Below are positions 8,402-17,448 of a DNA stretch of 64,000 nt, piece by piece. How positions within the stretch are numbered: position 1 is the stretch's first letter; each line of letters starts with the position of its first letter. Both the position numbers and the translations under genes were made by a program. Source of the stretch: an uncultured Anaerolineae bacterium (GTDB lineage: Bacteria; Chloroflexota; Anaerolineae; Aggregatilineales; Phototrophicaceae); NCBI GenBank assembly GCA_937995825.1, contig CALKJO010000002.1, forward strand, positions 248,001 to 312,000, in the 5' to 3' direction. The notes under the pieces are model-generated. The model ran no database searches, was not told the DNA's origin, and saw only the letters and a program-made list of their open reading frames with translations.

Positions 8402-9688
8402 TCACGTCTGCTGCAAGGCTTGATCGATGTCCCATAGCAAGTCCTCCGTCGTCTCCAGTCCGATTGAAAGGCGGATCATGCCAGCGTCGATGCCAGCGGC
8501 GGCGAGTTCGGCGTCCGAGAGCTGCTGATGCGTGGTCGAAGCGGGGTGAATCACCAGGCTGCGCACATCGCCGACGTTCGCCAGATGCGAAAACAGATGC
8601 AGCGACTCGATGAAGGTCTTGCCCGCCTGGCGCGGATTGTCGCTTTTGAGGCTGAAGGTGAAGATCGCGCCGGCTCCGCACGGGGTGTATTTCTGCGCCA
8701 GCGCGTGGTACGGGCTGTCCGGCAGTCCCGCATACGCCACATACGCGACTTTAGGGTGATCGTGCAGGAACGACGCGACCGCGCGGGCATTCTGAACATG
8801 CCGATCCATGCGCACCGAGAGCGTCTCCAAGCCCTGAATCAGCAGAAAGGCATTGAACGGCGAGAGCGCCGCGCCCGTATCGCGCAGGGTGACCGCCCGC
8901 GTTTTCATCAGAAAGCCGTAATGCCCGAAGGTCTCATAAAACTTCAGATCATGATACGCCGGATCGGGGTCGGCGATGGTGGGAAAGGTCGAAAAGTCGA
9001 AGCGCCCCGAATCGACGACGACGCCGGCAATCGATGTGCCATGCCCGCCGATGAATTTGGTCGCGCTGTGGACGACGATGTCCGCGCCCCAATCGAGCGG
9101 GCGGCACAGATACGGCGTGGCGAAGGTGTTATCGACGATCAGCGGGATGTTGTGGGCGTGGGCGATGGCGGCGAGCGCTTCGATGTCCAGCACACTGCCC
9201 GTCGGGTTGCCGATGGTCTCGCCGTAGAGCGCGCGCGTTTTCGGGGTGATAGCGCGTTCCCAGGCTTCTAAGTCGCTGGGATCGACGAAATGCGTTTTGA
9301 CACCGAGCTTTTTGAACGTGTGGGCAAACTGAGTCGCTGTGCCGCCGTAGAGGTGGCGCGAGGAGACGATCTCATCGCCAGGCTCCAAAAGTGTCATGAA
9401 GACCGCAAACTGCGCCGCCATGCCGCTGGCAGTGGCAACCGCGCCCGTCCCATTTTCCAGCGAGGCGATCCGCTCCTCAAAGACCGCGTTGGTCGGATTG
9501 TTGATGCGGGTGTAGATATTGCCATACTGCTTGAGTTCGAAAAGCTGGGCGGCTTTGTCAGTGTCCTCAAACACATAGCTGGTCGTCTGGTAGATCGGGA
9601 CGGCGCGCGCGCCGGTGATCGGATCGGGGATGTGTCCGGCGTGAACCATCCGCGTTTCAAAGCCGAATTTGCGTTTTTGTTGGGTCAT
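8402..9688 (-). CDS. metY: O-acetylhomoserine sulfhydrylase
   Basis: 428 residues, full length for the family. PLP-dependent Cys/Met metabolism enzyme that makes homocysteine from O-acetylhomoserine and sulfide. The PLP lysine is in HSATKFIGGHGT, SSRHLYGGT holds the phosphate-side residues, and YTRINNPT is the typical N-terminal signature. GAGG lies eight bases before the ATG. Its length and the insert after DPDPAYHD favour MetY over the shorter cystathionine gamma-synthases. Third gene of a four-gene minus-strand operon. Confidence 0.9.
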   Translation of the reverse strand: MTQQKRKFGFETRMVHAGHIPDPITGARAVPIYQTTSYVFEDTDKAAQLFELKQYGNIYTRINNPTNAVFEERIASLENGTGAVATASGMAAQFAVFMTLLEPGDEIVSSRHLYGGTATQFAHTFKKLGVKTHFVDPSDLEAWERAITPKTRALYGETIGNPTGSVLDIEALAAIAHAHNIPLIVDNTFATPYLCRPLDWGADIVVHSATKFIGGHGTSIAGVVVDSGRFDFSTFPTIADPDPAYHDLKFYETFGHYGFLMKTRAVTLRDTGAALSPFNAFLLIQGLETLSVRMDRHVQNARAVASFLHDHPKVAYVAYAGLPDSPYHALAQKYTPCGAGAIFTFSLKSDNPRQAGKTFIESLHLFSHLANVGDVRSLVIHPASTTHQQLSDAELAAAGIDAGMIRLSIGLETTEDLLWDIDQALQQT

Positions 9689-9704
9689 CTGTTTGCCTCT
9701 GCGA

Positions 9705-10715
9705 TCAGTTCTCGTCCACGTCTTTCAGGTGCGGCGTGAGGATCATGAAGCCGTTGGACGGCATCATCGACTTCGGGCGATCCGGCACGACGCGCTCACC
9801 ATACAGATCGGGTCGGTTGGCGGCGCACGGCGTCCCAAAGCGCGGCTGGGCATAGGGCAGGTGCGTCGCGCCGCGCGCCAAGATGTGCAGGGAATTGGCG
9901 CTGTCGCCCTCATACGGCATCCCGTGATTCCAGGGGACGCGCGAACGGGCGTTGCAGTAATGCCCGACGAAGGAGCGGCGTGTCCGCTGCGAGACATTGC
10001 CCAGCGACCAATGGATGACATGCCCGCCGAAGAAGACCACATCGCCCGGCTCTGCCTCCACTTTGACCTGCGGATATTTCGCAGCGATCTGCGAGAGCGT
10101 ATTCTTCTCCGGATCGGGATTGCTCGCGCCAACAATCGGCTTGATGTCCGCCAGCGTCCGGTCTCCGTTCGGCGTCACGCCGTCGTCATCGGGGTAGATC
10201 GGCTCATTCTGCGATCCCACCGCGAACCACAGGCAGCCGTTCTCCTCCGTCGCCCGATCCAGCGCCAGCCATGCGCCGCAGAGCGTGTCCGGCTGTGTGG
10301 GGATATAGTAGGCGTCCTGATGGAAGCCCTGCCCCGCCTGACCAGGCTGTTTGAAGAACAGCATCGTTTGCAGCGCCAGCACGTCAGGTCCGATCAGCGC
10401 CTCCAGCACGTCGATGATGCGCGGATGGAGCATGAAGCGCTCATGGATTTCGAGGACGCGGTGCGGCATGTGCAGCCGCTCCCAGAATTTATGGCGTTCT
10501 TCGGCGGGCGCGTCCACCCCCGGCGAGTCGATCCCCGGCACGCGGATGCGCCCCGCGAGGATGTCGTCCATGTGCGCGTTCAGTTCATCGACTTCCGACT
10601 GCGCCACCAGTCCCGGCACGACCAGATACCCCTGCTCCTTGAAGCGGAGGTATTCGGCGACCGTGACGCGGTAGGCTTCATGCGTGCGACCAGGTAAAAC
10701 GGGCTGTGCAATCAT
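9705..10715 (-). CDS. Phytanoyl-CoA dioxygenase (PhyH) family protein
   Basis: 336 residues. Fe(II)/2-oxoglutarate oxygenase fold: the metal HxD is in GFHQDAYYIPTQ, the distal histidine in HVIHWSLGNVS, and the 2-oxoglutarate arginine in RTRRSFVGHY. EYLRFKEQGYLVVPGLV is the common family opening. Members hydroxylate small organic substrates; the substrate here is unknown. AAAAAGGA precedes the ATG. The stop of the Uma2 gene is three bases upstream and metY starts 16 bases downstream, so it sits inside one operon. Confidence 0.85.
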   Translation of the reverse strand: MIAQPVLPGRTHEAYRVTVAEYLRFKEQGYLVVPGLVAQSEVDELNAHMDDILAGRIRVPGIDSPGVDAPAEERHKFWERLHMPHRVLEIHERFMLHPRIIDVLEALIGPDVLALQTMLFFKQPGQAGQGFHQDAYYIPTQPDTLCGAWLALDRATEENGCLWFAVGSQNEPIYPDDDGVTPNGDRTLADIKPIVGASNPDPEKNTLSQIAAKYPQVKVEAEPGDVVFFGGHVIHWSLGNVSQRTRRSFVGHYCNARSRVPWNHGMPYEGDSANSLHILARGATHLPYAQPRFGTPCAANRPDLYGERVVPDRPKSMMPSNGFMILTPHLKDVDEN

Positions 10716-10718
10716 CTT

Positions 10719-11339
10719 TTACTCATCCTTTTTCAAAAGCTGCGGCGGGATGCCGGCAAACAGATCGCGAAGGCTAGACACAATGCCAGGCAGACAGGCA
10801 AAAGCAATTCTATCATCCATGCCGAACAACTGCGGCGCGCCATACGCGCCGTCGGACAGCCTGTAGAGCTGAAACGTGCGCTCATCGGGGTCGAGGATGC
10901 CGTATTCGGGGACGCCGGCGGCTTCATAGGCGCGGCGCTTGATCGCCTCATCGTAGGCGCGGCTGCCCGGCGAAACGATCTCGATGATGGCATCGGGGAC
11001 GCCGCGCACGCCCCTCTCAGTCAGGAGGTCGAGCCTGGCAGTGGTGATGATCGTCAGGTCAGGCTGCACAGGCGTCGCGCCCGGCATGATCACCCCGAAC
11101 GGCGTGAAGAAGCACAAAGCGATCCGGTTCTGTTTTGCAGGCAGCCCGATGCGCTCATACAACATCGCGGTCAGCCATTGGTGGATGCTTTTTGGCGCAG
11201 TGGACCCGTAAAGATTCCCATCAATGATCTCGTAGATGCAGCCATCATCGGGAAGCTGCTCCCAGTCGGCGTAAGTCCAGTGTCCCTGCTTCGCGCCGGA
11301 TACCAGCGGCGCGTCCGTCGGGGTCGCCAGCGTGATCAT
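10719..11339 (-). CDS. Uma2 family (DUF820) nuclease-like protein
   Basis: 206 residues from the ATG at 11339, chosen for GGAG eight bases upstream and family length; upstream ATGs exist at 11366 and beyond. The PD-(D/E)XK-like core is visible: YEIIDGNLYGS, QPDLTIITT, and PDAIIEIVSPGSRAYD followed by KRRAYEAAGVPEYGILDP, the classic Uma2 order. These proteins are abundant in cyanobacteria and Chloroflexota and their biological role is unproven. First gene of the Uma2-PhyH-metY-CoA-binding operon. Confidence 0.85.
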   Translation of the reverse strand: MITLATPTDAPLVSGAKQGHWTYADWEQLPDDGCIYEIIDGNLYGSTAPKSIHQWLTAMLYERIGLPAKQNRIALCFFTPFGVIMPGATPVQPDLTIITTARLDLLTERGVRGVPDAIIEIVSPGSRAYDEAIKRRAYEAAGVPEYGILDPDERTFQLYRLSDGAYGAPQLFGMDDRIAFACLPGIVSSLRDLFAGIPPQLLKKDE

Positions 11340-11372
11340 CGCGGTCACTCCATTTTTATCGTGCATCTTTTC

Positions 11373-11378
11373 ATTATA
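11373..11378 (-). promoter_or_regulatory. -10 element of the Uma2 operon
   Basis: TATAAT on the minus strand, 33 bases upstream of the chosen start at 11339. No convincing -35 box. Its position argues against translation from the upstream ATGs. Confidence 0.35.
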
Positions 11379-11469
11379 GCGCGTCCGCACACAAGTTGGT
11401 CTTAAATGCGCGCGGATTCGCGCCCGTTTGGGTGTAGAATCGAACGGGAAAATCATGAAAGGATATCCG

Positions 11470-12297
11470 ATGCAGTTCACGATCAATTACTCGACGCAGG
11501 CGTCTGCCCTGCTGCAAGCCGGCAAAATCGAGATCGACCGCTTCAAATGCCCGCCCTGGTCTGATCTGGTGGCGGAGGCGCGCCAGGTCGCCCCGGTGTA
11601 TGTCCATTTCGATCTGCGCGCCGGAAATGGCAAGCTGGCGGCGGGCGAAGTCGATTTTGACGAGATCGAGCGCTTCCTGATCGAGACTGACACGCCCTAT
11701 GTCAACGTCCATCTGCTGATCAAGGACGGCGCAGTGCAGAGCGCGGACGAAGCGCTTGAGCGCATGGCCGCCGACATCGAGGCGGCGGCGCGGCGCTTCG
11801 GCGCGGAGCGCATCATCGCCGAGAACATCCCTTACCGCGCCAACCGCGCCGACGAGATCGGCGGCAAATATGCCCGCGAATGCGTCGAGCCGGCGGTCAT
11901 CCGCGCCGTACTGGACGCCACCGGAGCCGGCTTGCTATTCGACCTCTCTCACGCGCGCATCACCGCGCAGAGTCTTGGCATCGACCTGCAATCCTACATC
12001 GACTCGCTGCCGCTTGAGCGCATGTCCGAGATGCACGTCACCGGCTTGGGCGAGATCGACGGCATCGTCACTGACCATCTGCCGCTGCAAGCCGACGACT
12101 GGGCACATTTTGAGACGTTCATGGGCAGAATTGGCAGGGATGCCCGCGATCCTTGGTGTCTGGCGTTCGAATACGGCGGCATCGGCGAGCGCTTCGCCGC
12201 GCGCAGCGACCTCACCGTGATCGCCGAGCAGGTTCCGCGCCTGTTTGCGATCAGCCGCGCTGCCACGCGCACCGCCGCGCAGCTCCGCGCCGGATGA
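11470..12297 (+). CDS. DUF692 / MNIO family protein (multinuclear iron oxidative enzyme)
   Basis: 275 residues from ATG 11470 (AAGGA seven bases upstream). It is a TIM-barrel with the metal-ligand pattern of the DUF692/MNIO family: VYVHFDLRAG, VNVHLLIK, IAENIPYR, LLFDLSHARITA, EMHVTGLGEIDG with DHL, and LAFEYGG. Characterised members (MbnB, TglH and others) use two or three irons to modify cysteine or other residues of ribosomal peptides. No obvious precursor peptide or partner protein is adjacent. The stop overlaps the start of the M23 gene (ATGA). Family assignment is fairly sure; substrate is not. Confidence 0.7.
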   Translation: MQFTINYSTQASALLQAGKIEIDRFKCPPWSDLVAEARQVAPVYVHFDLRAGNGKLAAGEVDFDEIERFLIETDTPYVNVHLLIKDGAVQSADEALERMAADIEAAARRFGAERIIAENIPYRANRADEIGGKYARECVEPAVIRAVLDATGAGLLFDLSHARITAQSLGIDLQSYIDSLPLERMSEMHVTGLGEIDGIVTDHLPLQADDWAHFETFMGRIGRDARDPWCLAFEYGGIGERFAARSDLTVIAEQVPRLFAISRAATRTAAQLRAG

Positions 12298-13844
12298 TCC
12301 GCCGGCTGGCGCTCGCGCTGCTGCTGATCGGCTGGATGAGCGGGTCTGCCGCCGCGCAGATGCCGATCTGCGGCTTCACCGACTCGGTCGGCTTCCCCGT
12401 CGATCCGGCGGCGTTCGTCATCGTCCAGGGCTACGGCGCGGCGTCGTTCCGGCATCAGGGGCGCTATCACACGGGTGAGGACTGGACGCGCCGCGACGAT
12501 CCTTCAGCGGCATACGGCGAATTTGTCCGCGCCATCGGCGATGGACGGGTCATGTTTGCGTCACCCTCCGGCTGGGGCGCAGACGGCGGCGTGATCATCC
12601 TCGAACACACCTTCCGCGATGGCAGCGTCTTCTACAGCATGTACGGACATCTGACCGACGCCACAGGCGCGGCATTTCCGGCGCTCTATACCTGCGTCCG
12701 GCGCGGAGACATCATCGCCGCCATCGGCGACTCGCGCCCCGCGCCGCATCTGCATCTTGAAATCCGCGTCAACAACCCGACGACGCCGGGCGCGGGCTAT
12801 GTCTGGGACACTCCGACCCGCCTAGGCTACCGCCGACCGACCAAGTTCATCCTCAACTGGGGCGCGCAGCTGCTCGATGCCTATCGCTGGCGGCTCGATC
12901 TAGGCGATGAGACCGGACCTGCTGTCACGCCGATCTTACTGGATGATAGCAGCCTGATCACGGTGGATCGGCTGCGGCTGCTGCGCATCCATGCCAACGG
13001 CGGCGCGCTCTGGCGGGTCAACCTGGCGCAGCCGCCGCTGGCGCTGGCGCGGGATGGGGCGGGCGTGCTGTTGATCACGCCTGATGGCGAAGTCGTCCGC
13101 TATAGGATCGATGGGACGACGGGCGAGCGCTGGAACATCGGCGCGCGCCTGGGGCGGGCGCTGAGCGCGCCTGATGGACTGCTGCTGTATACGGACGATG
13201 GCGCGTGGCTGCATTATGATCCCATCGGGCGCGCTGTCCACTGGCAAATCGACGGACTGCCGCCGCCCGCCGACTGGGTGGTTTCGCCCGTCGGCGCGCT
13301 CGTGCGCACAATCGATCAGCAGATCATCGCGGTGGACGCAGGGGGCGCGCTGCTGGATCGGGCGCAGCTGCTGGAGGCGGCGGCGCTGGCGCTGGATCGC
13401 GACGGCATGCCGCTAGTTTACGCGCGCGGCGGCTTGTGGCGCGTCGAGAACGGCATCTGGTCATCGCCGCTGCCGTTTGCGCCGGCGGGCGGAGCGCGCG
13501 CCGCTGTTTACGCCGACGCCGACGGCTATACGCTGTTCGACGGCGCGCGGATGCTGCGTTACACGCGCGCTGGATCGGGCGTCTGGCAGGCGATCCTCGC
13601 TCCGACAGGCGGCGCGGCGCGGCTTCAGCGCTATGACTCGTTCTACCTGCTCACGTCCAGCGGCGGCGACCTGGCAGTGGTGCGCGCCATCGACGGCGCG
13701 CTCTGCCGTCAGACGCGCGTCTTTGGCGATCATCGCTCGCGGATGTGGGCGGGTTTGGCTGCCGACGGCGGGCTGCGCCTGCACGCGGCGGATCAGGTGG
13801 CGGCGTTCGACTGGGGGCGGCTGCTGGGCGCATGCCAAGGGTGA
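12294..13844 (+). CDS. Secreted M23 metallopeptidase with C-terminal propeller-like region
   Basis: 516 residues from ATG 12294 with a signal peptide (LALALLLIGWMSGSAAAQ). The LytM/M23 domain spans about 35-165: zinc ligands in RYHTGEDW (HxxxD) and PAPHLHLEI (HxH), with the YGHL motif at the expected place. From about 205 to the end are repeated blade-like segments such as GEVVRYRIDGTTGERW, GAWLHYDPIGRAVHWQ and IIAVDAGGALLDRAQ, like a PQQ-type beta-propeller. The peptidase would cleave cell-wall cross-links and the propeller may bind a partner or polymer. It shares an ATGA overlap with the MNIO gene. Confidence 0.75.
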   Translation: MIRRLALALLLIGWMSGSAAAQMPICGFTDSVGFPVDPAAFVIVQGYGAASFRHQGRYHTGEDWTRRDDPSAAYGEFVRAIGDGRVMFASPSGWGADGGVIILEHTFRDGSVFYSMYGHLTDATGAAFPALYTCVRRGDIIAAIGDSRPAPHLHLEIRVNNPTTPGAGYVWDTPTRLGYRRPTKFILNWGAQLLDAYRWRLDLGDETGPAVTPILLDDSSLITVDRLRLLRIHANGGALWRVNLAQPPLALARDGAGVLLITPDGEVVRYRIDGTTGERWNIGARLGRALSAPDGLLLYTDDGAWLHYDPIGRAVHWQIDGLPPPADWVVSPVGALVRTIDQQIIAVDAGGALLDRAQLLEAAALALDRDGMPLVYARGGLWRVENGIWSSPLPFAPAGGARAAVYADADGYTLFDGARMLRYTRAGSGVWQAILAPTGGAARLQRYDSFYLLTSSGGDLAVVRAIDGALCRQTRVFGDHRSRMWAGLAADGGLRLHAADQVAAFDWGRLLGACQG

Positions 13845-13851
13845 GTCGCCA

Positions 13852-14688
13852 TCACCCCGCCGCGTTGACCGCCGCCAGCTCCGCCTCGATCAGCTGCTGG
13901 AACACTGTGAACGGCTGCGCGCCCTGCACGATCTTGCCGTTGATGAAAAAGGTCGGCGTGCCAGTCACGCCCAGCGCCTGCCCATCCAGATAATCTTCCA
14001 GAATCGACTGCTCATGAATCTGCCCGTCGAAGCAGGTCGTGAACTGCGGCATATCCATGCCGATGCGCTCGGCGATGCGGAGGATCCCCTCGCGGTTGAG
14101 CGCGTTCTGATTCGCAAACGCCCAGTCGTGGAATTCCCAGAAATGTCCCTGATCGTTGGCGCATTCGGCGGCGTGCGCTGCGCTGACCGAGTTTGCGCCC
14201 AGAATCGGGTAATCGCGATAGACGTAACGCACCTGTCCAGCGTAGGTCTCCATGATCTGCGGCATGGTTTCCGTCTCAAAGCGGCGGCAGAAGCTGCACA
14301 GGAAGTCGCCGAAGGCGATGATCGTGATCGGCGCGTTGGTATCATCCGCACCGCGCGCAGGATTGCCCTTTTCCTCCACCGGATAGCGCACGTTGGGATC
14401 GCGCGTCGGCACGGGGGTGGGTCCGCGCGGCACAGCGGCGACCACGGTCTGCACGGCGCGATCGATCAGCGCCTCCTCGCTGACCGCCGCCCGATCCCGC
14501 CCGACATAGCCGATCAGCCCACCCAGGATCAGGCAGACGAACGCAATCACCACAGAGTTGAACGTCTCGCGCGAGACCGTCGCGGCGGGCGCGGCTTTTT
14601 CCGCCTCGATCTGCGCCTGAAGATCGTCAGGGGGCGGTGCTGTCCGCGCCGCCTCGGTGCTTTCGGAGTCTTTTGTTAAATCAGACAT
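13852..14688 (-). CDS. Membrane-anchored DsbA-like thioredoxin protein
   Basis: 278 residues. An N-terminal charged tail, one membrane helix at about 45-62, a proline-rich linker, then a thioredoxin domain of the DsbA/BdbD type from about 115. The redox site is CSFC within FGDFLCSFCRRFE, and the cis-proline is in GVTGTPTFFING. The domain would sit outside the membrane and make or shuffle disulfides in exported proteins, such as the cysteine-rich proteins and c-type cytochromes encoded elsewhere in the window (inference). Ends seven bases from the convergent M23 gene. Confidence 0.85.
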   Translation of the reverse strand: MSDLTKDSESTEAARTAPPPDDLQAQIEAEKAAPAATVSRETFNSVVIAFVCLILGGLIGYVGRDRAAVSEEALIDRAVQTVVAAVPRGPTPVPTRDPNVRYPVEEKGNPARGADDTNAPITIIAFGDFLCSFCRRFETETMPQIMETYAGQVRYVYRDYPILGANSVSAAHAAECANDQGHFWEFHDWAFANQNALNREGILRIAERIGMDMPQFTTCFDGQIHEQSILEDYLDGQALGVTGTPTFFINGKIVQGAQPFTVFQQLIEAELAAVNAAG

Positions 14689-14753
14689 CGAGTCCTCAGA
14701 TAAAACAGTCTGGCGTTCAGATCATAGCGCAGACGCCCCAAGCCCCTCCACGC

Positions 14754-16040
14754 TTACCCGCCAATCGGCGTCGGTGGAATCGGCGTCGGCGGGATGCGCG
14801 TCGGCAGCGGACGCCCGCTGTAACCCGTGCAGGACACCGTGACCAGCCGAATCCCCTCCAACGAGGCATTCAGCACGGGGTTATTCTCGCTGCTGCCGCC
14901 TGCAAGCTGAATCCGCGTCACTGCGTCGTTGAGGATGTTCCATGCATCCTCACATTCGCCCAGGTAGTAGTGCGCCAGCCCGCGCAGATAGAAGCAGCGG
15001 ATGTCGGGGTTGTCGCCGCCGAAACGGATGCAGTTCTGAAACGATTGGATCGCGCCCTCGTAGTTGCGGCGGCTGTACTGCGTCTGCCCCAGGCTCGCCC
15101 ACGCCAGCGCGTAATCCGGCTGGATTGCGAGCGCTTCTTCGCAGTAAACCTGAGCGCGGGTGTTCTCGCTCGCCTGAAAATAGGTCTCGCACAGCCGCTG
15201 ATAGGCGCGGGCATTTTCGGGCTGCATGGCGAGAATCTGCTCATAGGTGGCGACAGCGAGTTCAAGCTCGTTCTGCGCCCGATACATATTTGCCAGTTCG
15301 AAATAGGGACCGGTGCTGTTGCGATTGAGCGCGACCGCCTGCTCAAGCTGATCGATGGCGTCGTCGCGCCGCCCCACCCAGATCAGCGCGTAGGCGTAGA
15401 TGCGCCGCGCCAGCGGATCGAGCGGGTCGATCTCAATCGCGCGCTCCGCGCTGTCGAGCGCCACATCGTAGCGGTCGATGCGCCGGTAAGCATCGGACAG
15501 AGCAGCGTGCAGTGGGGCAAAGAAGCGATCCACCTGCAAGCCCGCCTGCCCGACTGGCACGGCGCTCGCCGCCTGACCCGAAAAGCTCAGTGCCAGCGCC
15601 TTGAGCGCGTAGCCGCGCGGATCGCTGGGATTGGCGGCAATGGCGCGGTCGCCCATCTCGATCGCCATCTCGTAAAACTGCGGGTTGTCGACGGCGCGCT
15701 CGATCAGAACGCGCCCGTATTCATACAGATAATCGACGTTGTTCGGCTGCAAAGCGACGGCGCGGGCGAAATGCTCGCTCGCCTGAACGACGTTGCCCTG
15801 TAGAAACGCCTCCATGCCCCAGGTGGCATACTGGCTCGGAAACGGCGTTGGCGGCGGCGCTTGCCCGATGGCTTCCAGCGCGACCAAGCGGAGCTGGTAG
15901 AAGTTGGCATCCACGTACCATAAAAACCCGCCAATTGCCAGAAAGAACAGCGCGATCATGCGCCAGCGACCGCGCCCCCGCCGGCGGCGTCCAACCGGAC
16001 GACCGAAAAACGGCTCGGAATAGTCGCGTCGTATCTGCAT
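14754..16040 (-). CDS. Membrane-anchored TPR protein
   Basis: 428 residues. A basic N-terminus (GRRRRGRGRWR), one membrane helix at about 27-43, then at least seven TPR units between about 65 and 385, for example ASEHFARAVALQPNNVDYLY, LDSAERAIEIDPLDPLARRI and YCEEALAIQPDYALAWASLG. The C-terminus is proline/threonine rich. A protein-binding scaffold on the outer face of the membrane is inferred. It is upstream of the thioredoxin gene on the same strand, 65 bases away. Confidence 0.8.
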   Translation of the reverse strand: MQIRRDYSEPFFGRPVGRRRRGRGRWRMIALFFLAIGGFLWYVDANFYQLRLVALEAIGQAPPPTPFPSQYATWGMEAFLQGNVVQASEHFARAVALQPNNVDYLYEYGRVLIERAVDNPQFYEMAIEMGDRAIAANPSDPRGYALKALALSFSGQAASAVPVGQAGLQVDRFFAPLHAALSDAYRRIDRYDVALDSAERAIEIDPLDPLARRIYAYALIWVGRRDDAIDQLEQAVALNRNSTGPYFELANMYRAQNELELAVATYEQILAMQPENARAYQRLCETYFQASENTRAQVYCEEALAIQPDYALAWASLGQTQYSRRNYEGAIQSFQNCIRFGGDNPDIRCFYLRGLAHYYLGECEDAWNILNDAVTRIQLAGGSSENNPVLNASLEGIRLVTVSCTGYSGRPLPTRIPPTPIPPTPIGG

Positions 16041-16165
16041 CGGCTGCTTACATCCTCATCTCATTTCCACTGTGCGCGGTGATCAAGTCGGCATCCGTGT
16101 TTGCACGTTCGGTCAATATTGGATTATATCGGATCAATCGACATTCACGGGAGGGTGACTCGGCG

Positions 16166-16807
16166 TCAGCACAGCCGGCGCTCGCCCACCCAGTTCGGCT
16201 CAACCACCGGATCGAAGGACGGCACGCCGCCGGGAGCAGGCATATTGATGCGGATCGGCGTGTTCCAGAAGCGCGCCGTGTCAAAGCGGCACGAGATCAT
16301 CGCTTCAACGCGGTAAGCGATCTGATCGGCGTCGGTCATCACGGCGTATTCCGCGATGTAGTACGAGGCAGCGCGCGGGCTAGCGATGCGGCGGAACGTC
16401 TCGCCGGAGTGCAAAAGCGCCAGATCGCCCAGCGTCAGCCGCGTTGGGATGCGGATGTACTGCACGATGTTGCGATACACCCACAGCACGCCGCTGCTGC
16501 TCGCATCGACCCAGGCGGGCTGCGCGCCTGACCAGCTCCACGCCAGCGCGTTGAGATCGATATACAGATCGACGTTTCTGACCCAGGGATGCGCGTCCAG
16601 AATGGCATAAGCTTCGCCGAGGCTGGTGACGCCAGGGCGGATCGCCATCAGACACGGCAGCGCGCCGCACCCCTCCGCCGACAGCGCATACGCGGCGAAG
16701 GCGGCGGCGGCGGGATGTGGCTGCGACAGCGCGCGAATGCCGCCGGCAAGCGCGGCGAAAACAAGGCTGAGCGCGACCCACGCCCGCCGCAGCGAAGCGC
16801 TCAACAT
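16166..16807 (-). CDS. Anchored protein of unknown function, paralog of the next gene upstream
   Basis: 213 residues from ATG 16807, which overlaps the stop of the upstream gene. One N-terminal membrane or signal segment, then a domain with two conserved cysteines (EGCGALPCL), a HPWV motif, a WSWSGAQPAW motif and a LWVYRNIV...IPTRLTLGDL motif. All these are shared with the gene at 16801..17448, so the two are tandem duplicates. I do not recognise the family. The C-terminal cysteines (CRF, RRLC) could form disulfides, consistent with an exported domain. Confidence 0.65.
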   Translation of the reverse strand: MLSASLRRAWVALSLVFAALAGGIRALSQPHPAAAAFAAYALSAEGCGALPCLMAIRPGVTSLGEAYAILDAHPWVRNVDLYIDLNALAWSWSGAQPAWVDASSSGVLWVYRNIVQYIRIPTRLTLGDLALLHSGETFRRIASPRAASYYIAEYAVMTDADQIAYRVEAMISCRFDTARFWNTPIRINMPAPGGVPSFDPVVEPNWVGERRLC

Positions 16808-17448
16808 GCGCCCCACCTCGGCTGCCAGACCTCCGGCGGCTGGACGCTGACGGCGCGCCGCCCGATCACAAATTTGACCGCCGCGTGCCAATAGGCTTCA
16901 GGGCGCACCGGGCAGTAGAGCGTCGCTTCGGCGCGCAGCCGACCATCGAAGTAATCGAGCAGCAGGTAAACCCGCTGCGGCTGCACCGATGCGCCGTAAA
17001 GCTGAATGTCATCGGGCGGCGGCATGTTCAGCCACAGATCGCCGAGCCGGATCGTGGTCGGGATGATCGCACTGCGCACCACGCCGCGCTGCACCCACAA
17101 TCCGCCCTGACTGTCGCCGGCGATCTGCGGCGGCTGCGCGCCCGACCAATCCCAAGTCAGATAGCCGGAGTCGCTGTCCATACCGCGCGAAAAGCGCGCC
17201 CGCGTCACCCACGGATGATAGCGGGCGAAGTCGTTGAGCGTATCGAGCGTGCCTTGATCGAGCGCGAAGCCGAGCGCGCACGGCTCCGCCTGGATGCACG
17301 CCGCGACATCCGCCATGAAGCGCCGCAGCCCACCATCATCAGCGGGCGCGGCGCGCATGACCGCGAGCAGTCCGGCGAAGAGCGCGCTCAGCGCCCCCGC
17401 CAGCATCAGCGGACGCCGCCCGATCACGGCGCGAACGGGTCGTAGCAC
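16801..17448 (-). CDS. Anchored protein of unknown function, paralog of the next gene downstream
   Basis: 215 residues with a GTG start at 17448, overlapping the metalloprotease stop by 25 bases. An N-terminal hydrophobic segment (LMLAGALSALFAGLLAV) is followed by the same motifs as its neighbour: QAEPCALG, HPWV, TWDWSGAQPPQ, GLWVQRGVV and IPTTIRLGDL. The C-terminus ends in RWGAC. Identity between the two is moderate and concentrated in the W-S-G-A-Q-P region. Function unknown; probably co-transcribed with the secreted metalloprotease, and it could be an accessory or inhibitor (speculative). Confidence 0.65.
   Translation of the reverse strand: MLRPVRAVIGRRPLMLAGALSALFAGLLAVMRAAPADDGGLRRFMADVAACIQAEPCALGFALDQGTLDTLNDFARYHPWVTRARFSRGMDSDSGYLTWDWSGAQPPQIAGDSQGGLWVQRGVVRSAIIPTTIRLGDLWLNMPPPDDIQLYGASVQPQRVYLLLDYFDGRLRAEATLYCPVRPEAYWHAAVKFVIGRRAVSVQPPEVWQPRWGAC

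Noticed and set aside
11340-11469. Possible SAM riboswitch ahead of the metY operon
   Set aside because: The leader is too short, and no conserved SAM-I or SAM-II elements are visible.
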